DNA of 8,713 bases from Bacteroidetes bacterium UBA4408. Lineage in GTDB: Bacteria > Bacteroidota > Bacteroidia > UBA4408. Position 1 is the first letter of the stretch; each line of letters starts with the position of its first letter. The translations under genes were made by a program, and so were the position numbers. The notes beneath the pieces were generated by a model. The model made no database searches and had not been told where the DNA came from. It worked only from the letters and a program-made list of their open reading frames with translations. Below, piece after piece: positions 5,629 through 8,713 of the stretch. The DNA lies in assembly GCA_002389785.1 (NCBI GenBank), contig DGQS01000049.1, positions 1-8,713 of the forward strand. The letters are read 5' to 3'.

Positions 5629-8532
5629 TTAACGCAATAAAGTAACATTTCCCTGCTTAATTAATTCATCATTATTTAAACAGATAATACGCGCATAGTA
5701 AGCAAATACTCCCGGTTCCGAAATAACTCCTTTGTAAATTCCATCCCAACCGCTTTTAGGATTATTAGTTTCAAATACTTTTTCACCCCAGCGATTGTAA
5801 ACAATAAAATACAATTCTTTAATTTGATTTCCGCGTACAAATAAAATATCGTTTTCGCCATCGTTATTTGGCGTAAATGAATTGGGAATAAACACTTCAC
5901 TCTCACCACAACTCAATTGAATCACTACAATTTTAACATCGGCATTGCGCACACATTCAAATGAATCGGATAATACAACTTGGTAAGTAATTGTTTCAAG
6001 TGGTGTGGCAACAGGATTTGCTATTGTTACGCTATTTAACCAGGATGTCGGAGTCCAATTGTAGAATAAGTTTGATAAATCGGGGATAGCATGCAGTGTG
6101 GTGCTTTCACCTGCATAAATGGTATCCTTATCAACCGTTGCTGTTAAGGCGGGTAATTGACCGGAAGGGACAAATACTGTTACATTTTTTGATATAATAC
6201 AAGTATCTCCATCGGCAGCAATCGCTGTAATTGCAACTGTATAGGTCGTAGTTTGATTAATTGTAACCGTTGGGTTGGCAACAGTGTCACTACTTAATCC
6301 AATTGCCGGTGTCCATAAATAAGCAATACCTCCGGAGGCCGAAATTTCTACCGGATTACCGTCACATAAACTGGTATCATTTGGGCCAACTGCAGCTGCC
6401 AAAGCAGTTAAATTAATGGGAACAATCAGCGTATCTTTACATCCCACCCAAGTGCTCGCAATTAAACTCGCATTAAAATTCCCAAAACTTGAATACACAT
6501 GTACCGGATTTTGAAGAAATGAAAATTGCCCATCACCAAAATCCCAAACCCAATTTGAAGGATGCGAAAAAGCATCAGCGGTGCTGTCATAAAAACTAAC
6601 AGTATTGCTGCAGCTTTCTACTTCATAATCAAAACCGGCAATTACCGGGGGATAAATATGTAAGCTGGTATAAGTCGTATCGGTACAGCCTTGCTGTCCG
6701 GCTTGCGTATAAGCAATTAAGCGAATCTGAAAAATACCGGTATCGGAATACACATGTACAGGATTAGTTTGTAAGGATGTATTGCCAGAAGAGCCGGGGT
6801 CTCCAAAATTCCAGGCATAACTTAGTGCATTGACTGATGTATTGGTGAAGGGAATTGTTTTTTTGCCACAACTGATTGGATTAACAGATGCTGCTGCCTG
6901 CGCTAAAGCATTCACCGTAACAGTAACCGATTGGTTGGCACTACAAGTATCACCCGTACTGGTAAGTACTTTTCCTAAAACAGAATAAGTAGTAGTACTG
7001 CTAGGAAATGCAATTGGGTTAGCAATAGAAGGATTGCTTAGGCTACCTGTCGGAAACCAAGAATAATCGAAACCGCCACTTACCGAAATTTGTGTACTAT
7101 CGCCTAAACAAATGGAAGTTGAACCGGCAACGCTAAGTGTATTTACTGATGGTACAGTAATCGTTATGCTTTTGTTACCTGAACAACCCAAATTAGAGGC
7201 CGATTGCATGGTGATGGTATAAGTTCCCGGGTTGGCATAAGTATGGGTTGGGTTCTGCAATGTTGAAGTACTACCATCTCCAAAATTCCAGGAACGGCTT
7301 GTAATAGGGTGACCCGGAAAGGTTGTTAAATCAGTTAGGCTAACAGTTCGTGTACAAGGATTAAAATTGCTTGCAAAATCAGCAGTAAAAGGAGGGTAAA
7401 CTTTTACCGTAGCAAAGCTGGTATCGTTACAATTTGGATTCGAACTAAAAGCTACTAAATAGGATTGATAGGTACCGGGACCTGGATAAGTATAGCTGGG
7501 TTGAAACAAGGAAGAGGTATCGCTTGTTGTCGTAGGATCACCAAAATTCCACTTATAGCTTACTGCTCCAAAACTATTGTTGTTAAATTGCACTGTATTG
7601 CTTCCACAAGCTACAATTGCTTGCAAACTGGGGACTGGAATAACAATTTCAGAGACAATTAAATTGGGGCATGGCACTACGTTAAATTGTACATCTCTTT
7701 TGGTAGCTCCTAAATAAAAACCATTGCGGTATTCAGCTACTTGAACACCTACAACAAATTGCCCTTGTGTGTTTGGCGTTACCGTTAGCGAACCGGTTTG
7801 TGGGTTGATAGCCAAAGGCACTCCTCCCATTACGTTTGAAAGATTATAAGGGGGTTGAAACGACAGTGGAAAATAGGGTGGGGGATTGGTAGGATTGGGA
7901 GAAGGGGATCCTTGCGAACCTCCTTCAAGTGGAGTATATAAACTATACACCAATGAATCTCCATCTATATCCGTTGCCGAATGATCAAATGTATATGGAT
8001 AATTTAAACACAAAAAAAGCGGAGGTAAATTCGTGAAGGTTGGATTTGAATTTGAAAAAGCAATTGTATTGCTTGGTAAACTTGCATAATAAGTTGCACC
8101 AATTTGCAAAGGTGTTACTATGTTTTGTATAGTTCCATTGCGGCAACAACGCTGATAGGCCAATTGATACCCTAAATTAGTTGGTGGTAAATTAATGGTA
8201 TCAAAATACTGAGCGCGTTCATAACAAATGGAGGGCGGAGTCAGGCAAGGACTATTGATTGAAGGAGATAAGGTATCAATGGGAGATATTGGAATTAAAA
8301 TATCGTTGATAAAATTATTGGCTCCGTCAAATATTCCAACTCTTGCCGGATTATCAAAAGGTGTGGTTACACTAGGGCTGCAGTCTCTAAATACGGTAAG
8401 ATGAATTTCATAATTGCTATTACCCAAATAGCGGTAATTTAAAACTCCTCCAACTATATGCGTGGCATAGCTTTTTTGCTGAACAACAACTAGTAGTAAA
8501 AATAATAAAAGGCGTAAAACGCAAGCTTGCAT
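5629..8532 (-). CDS. Secreted multi-PKD adhesin-like protein with gliding-motility-associated (T9SS type B) C-terminal domain
   Basis: This 967-residue exported protein has a signal peptide at 1-23 (likely cut SYA|T). Residues 24-297 form an N-terminal domain opening with THIVGG and containing Cys residues (FRDC, RCCRNG, LFLCLN) and a cadherin-like DIDGDSLVYSL strand. This opening is common in large Bacteroidota T9SS proteins but its function is unknown. Next come PKD1 (about 303-380, WNFGDP), PKD2 (381-460, WNFGDG), an Ig-like domain (461-543), PKD3 (544-629, WNFGDP), PKD4 (630-708, WDFGDG), Ig-like 2 (709-790) and Ig-like 3 (791-873). Residues 874-967 match the gliding-motility-associated C-terminal domain: FIPNSFTPNNDGENDILFV, then VYNRWGEKVFE, GWDGIYKG and GVFAYYA. 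This domain directs export by the T9SS. 'Gliding-associated' is a family name and does not prove a motility role. PKD and Ig stacks usually act as stalks or adhesion modules. The gene is convergent with the Asp-box propeller gene and divergent from the tRNA gene. Confidence 0.93.
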   Translation of the reverse strand: MQACVLRLLLFLLLVVVQQKSYATHIVGGVLNYRYLGNSNYEIHLTVFRDCSPSVTTPFDNPARVGIFDGANNFINDILIPISPIDTLSPSINSPCLTPPSICYERAQYFDTINLPPTNLGYQLAYQRCCRNGTIQNIVTPLQIGATYYASLPSNTIAFSNSNPTFTNLPPLFLCLNYPYTFDHSATDIDGDSLVYSLYTPLEGGSQGSPSPNPTNPPPYFPLSFQPPYNLSNVMGGVPLAINPQTGSLTVTPNTQGQFVVGVQVAEYRNGFYLGATKRDVQFNVVPCPNLIVSEIVIPVPSLQAIVACGSNTVQFNNNSFGAVSYKWNFGDPTTTSDTSSLFQPSYTYPGPGTYQSYLVAFSSNPNCNDTSFATVKVYPPFTADFASNFNPCTRTVSLTDLTTFPGHPITSRSWNFGDGSTSTLQNPTHTYANPGTYTITMQSASNLGCSGNKSITITVPSVNTLSVAGSTSICLGDSTQISVSGGFDYSWFPTGSLSNPSIANPIAFPSSTTTYSVLGKVLTSTGDTCSANQSVTVTVNALAQAAASVNPISCGKKTIPFTNTSVNALSYAWNFGDPGSSGNTSLQTNPVHVYSDTGIFQIRLIAYTQAGQQGCTDTTYTSLHIYPPVIAGFDYEVESCSNTVSFYDSTADAFSHPSNWVWDFGDGQFSFLQNPVHVYSSFGNFNASLIASTWVGCKDTLIVPINLTALAAAVGPNDTSLCDGNPVEISASGGIAYLWTPAIGLSSDTVANPTVTINQTTTYTVAITAIAADGDTCIISKNVTVFVPSGQLPALTATVDKDTIYAGESTTLHAIPDLSNLFYNWTPTSWLNSVTIANPVATPLETITYQVVLSDSFECVRNADVKIVVIQLSCGESEVFIPNSFTPNNDGENDILFVRGNQIKELYFIVYNRWGEKVFETNNPKSGWDGIYKGVISEPGVFAYYARIICLNNDELIKQGNVTLLR

Positions 8533-8548
8533 AAATTGATTTGATGAG

Positions 8549-8583
8549 TAAATATAAAGCTTTATAAGGCTTTCCCAAAAATA
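8549..8583 (-). promoter_or_regulatory. Overlapping promoter candidates for the type B adhesin-like gene
   Basis: Read on the minus strand, TATTTTTG (8583-8576) matches TAnnTTTG in full but has only a weak -33 upstream. Its TTTG (8579-8576) is also placed 19 bases upstream of a second box, TATATTTA (8556-8549, one mismatch), and could serve as that box's -33. The two options give leaders of roughly 36 and 10 bases. The region is AT-rich, so chance matches are possible and I cannot choose between them. Confidence 0.45.
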
Positions 8584-8601
8584 AAAAATTACTGCAATTA
8601 A

Positions 8602-8632
8602 TTAGTCCGAATAAAAAGATTTTCTATTTTCG
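8602..8632 (+). promoter_or_regulatory. Promoter candidate for tRNA-Ala
   Basis: TATTTTCG (8625-8632) differs from TAnnTTTG at one base and lies 15 bases before the mature tRNA 5' end, so transcription would start near 8638. TTAG (8602-8605) stands 19 bases upstream as a weak -33 element. The position relative to the tRNA is the strongest support. Confidence 0.5.
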
Positions 8633-8647
8633 CAGTCCACTTAATAG

Positions 8648-8713
8648 GGGGAATTAGCTCATTTGGCTAGAGCGCTTGCCTGGCAGGCAAGAGGTGACCG
8701 GTTCGAATCCGGT
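8648..8713 (+). tRNA. tRNA-Ala(GGC), 3' end cut by the window edge
   Basis: The cloverleaf can be read directly. The acceptor 5' strand is GGGGAAT (8648-8654), followed by TA. The D stem pairs GCTC (8657-8660) with GAGC (8670-8673). The anticodon stem pairs CTTGC (8675-8679) with GCAAG (8687-8691) around the loop CTGGCAG, with anticodon GGC at 8682-8684 reading the Ala codon GCC. The T stem pairs ACCGG (8697-8701) with CCGGT (8709-8713) around TTCGAAT. The window ends at the last T-stem base, so the 3' acceptor strand and the CCA region lie outside. The G3:U70 alanine identity pair therefore cannot be checked here. The identity rests on the anticodon and the intact arms. Confidence 0.95.

Noticed and set aside
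5676..5909. A 77-codon minus-strand open frame
   Set aside because: It overlaps the well-recognised type B C-terminal domain in a different frame.
7465..7662. A 65-codon plus-strand open frame
   Set aside because: It is antisense to PKD1 of the type B protein and has no supporting features.
8648..8713. tRNA as an attachment site for an integrated element
   Set aside because: No integrase and no repeat of the tRNA 3' end is visible, and the 3' end lies outside the window.

Overview
The window looks like chromosomal DNA from a member of the Bacteroidota. The evidence is three large secreted proteins carrying type IX secretion system (T9SS) C-terminal signals (two of type A, one of type B), moderately AT-rich DNA, TAnnTTTG-like promoter boxes, and no obvious Shine-Dalgarno sequences. 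The genus cannot be told from this sequence alone.

Layout from left to right. (1) 1-648, minus strand: a broken gene. A start codon and a clear signal peptide are followed by an in-frame TGA at codon 25. The same frame then runs on with protein-like sequence to a second TGA at 1-3. (2) 670-2292, minus strand: a 540-residue secreted seven-repeat beta-propeller protein with a type A sorting domain. It lies 21 bp upstream of the broken gene and probably shared a transcript with it. (3) 2293-2470: a 178-bp divergent intergenic region with back-to-back promoter candidates. (4) 2471-5506, plus strand: a 1011-residue secreted protein with ten Asp-box (BNR-like) propeller motifs, three Ig-like repeats, a PKD-like domain and a type A sorting domain. 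(5) 5507-5628: a 122-bp convergent gap with no recognisable terminator hairpin. (6) 5629-8532, minus strand: a 967-residue secreted adhesin-like protein. It has an N-terminal Cys-containing domain, a duplicated PKD-PKD-Ig block, a further Ig-like domain and a gliding-motility-associated (type B) C-terminal domain. (7) 8533-8647: a short divergent promoter region. (8) 8648 to the window end: the first 65-66 bases of a tRNA-Ala(GGC), cut by the window edge.

No enzyme, regulator, mobile element, CRISPR array or defence system is visible. All four protein-coding loci encode exported proteins, and the three intact ones would use the same T9SS machinery, which is encoded elsewhere. The products are probably cell-surface or secreted, built from beta-propeller, Ig and PKD modules typical of adhesion or extracellular binding. 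No substrate can be assigned. I see no convincing new biological system. The most notable points are the nonsense-interrupted gene at the left edge, the tandemly duplicated three-domain block in the large type B protein, and the paired promoter boxes upstream of the large genes.
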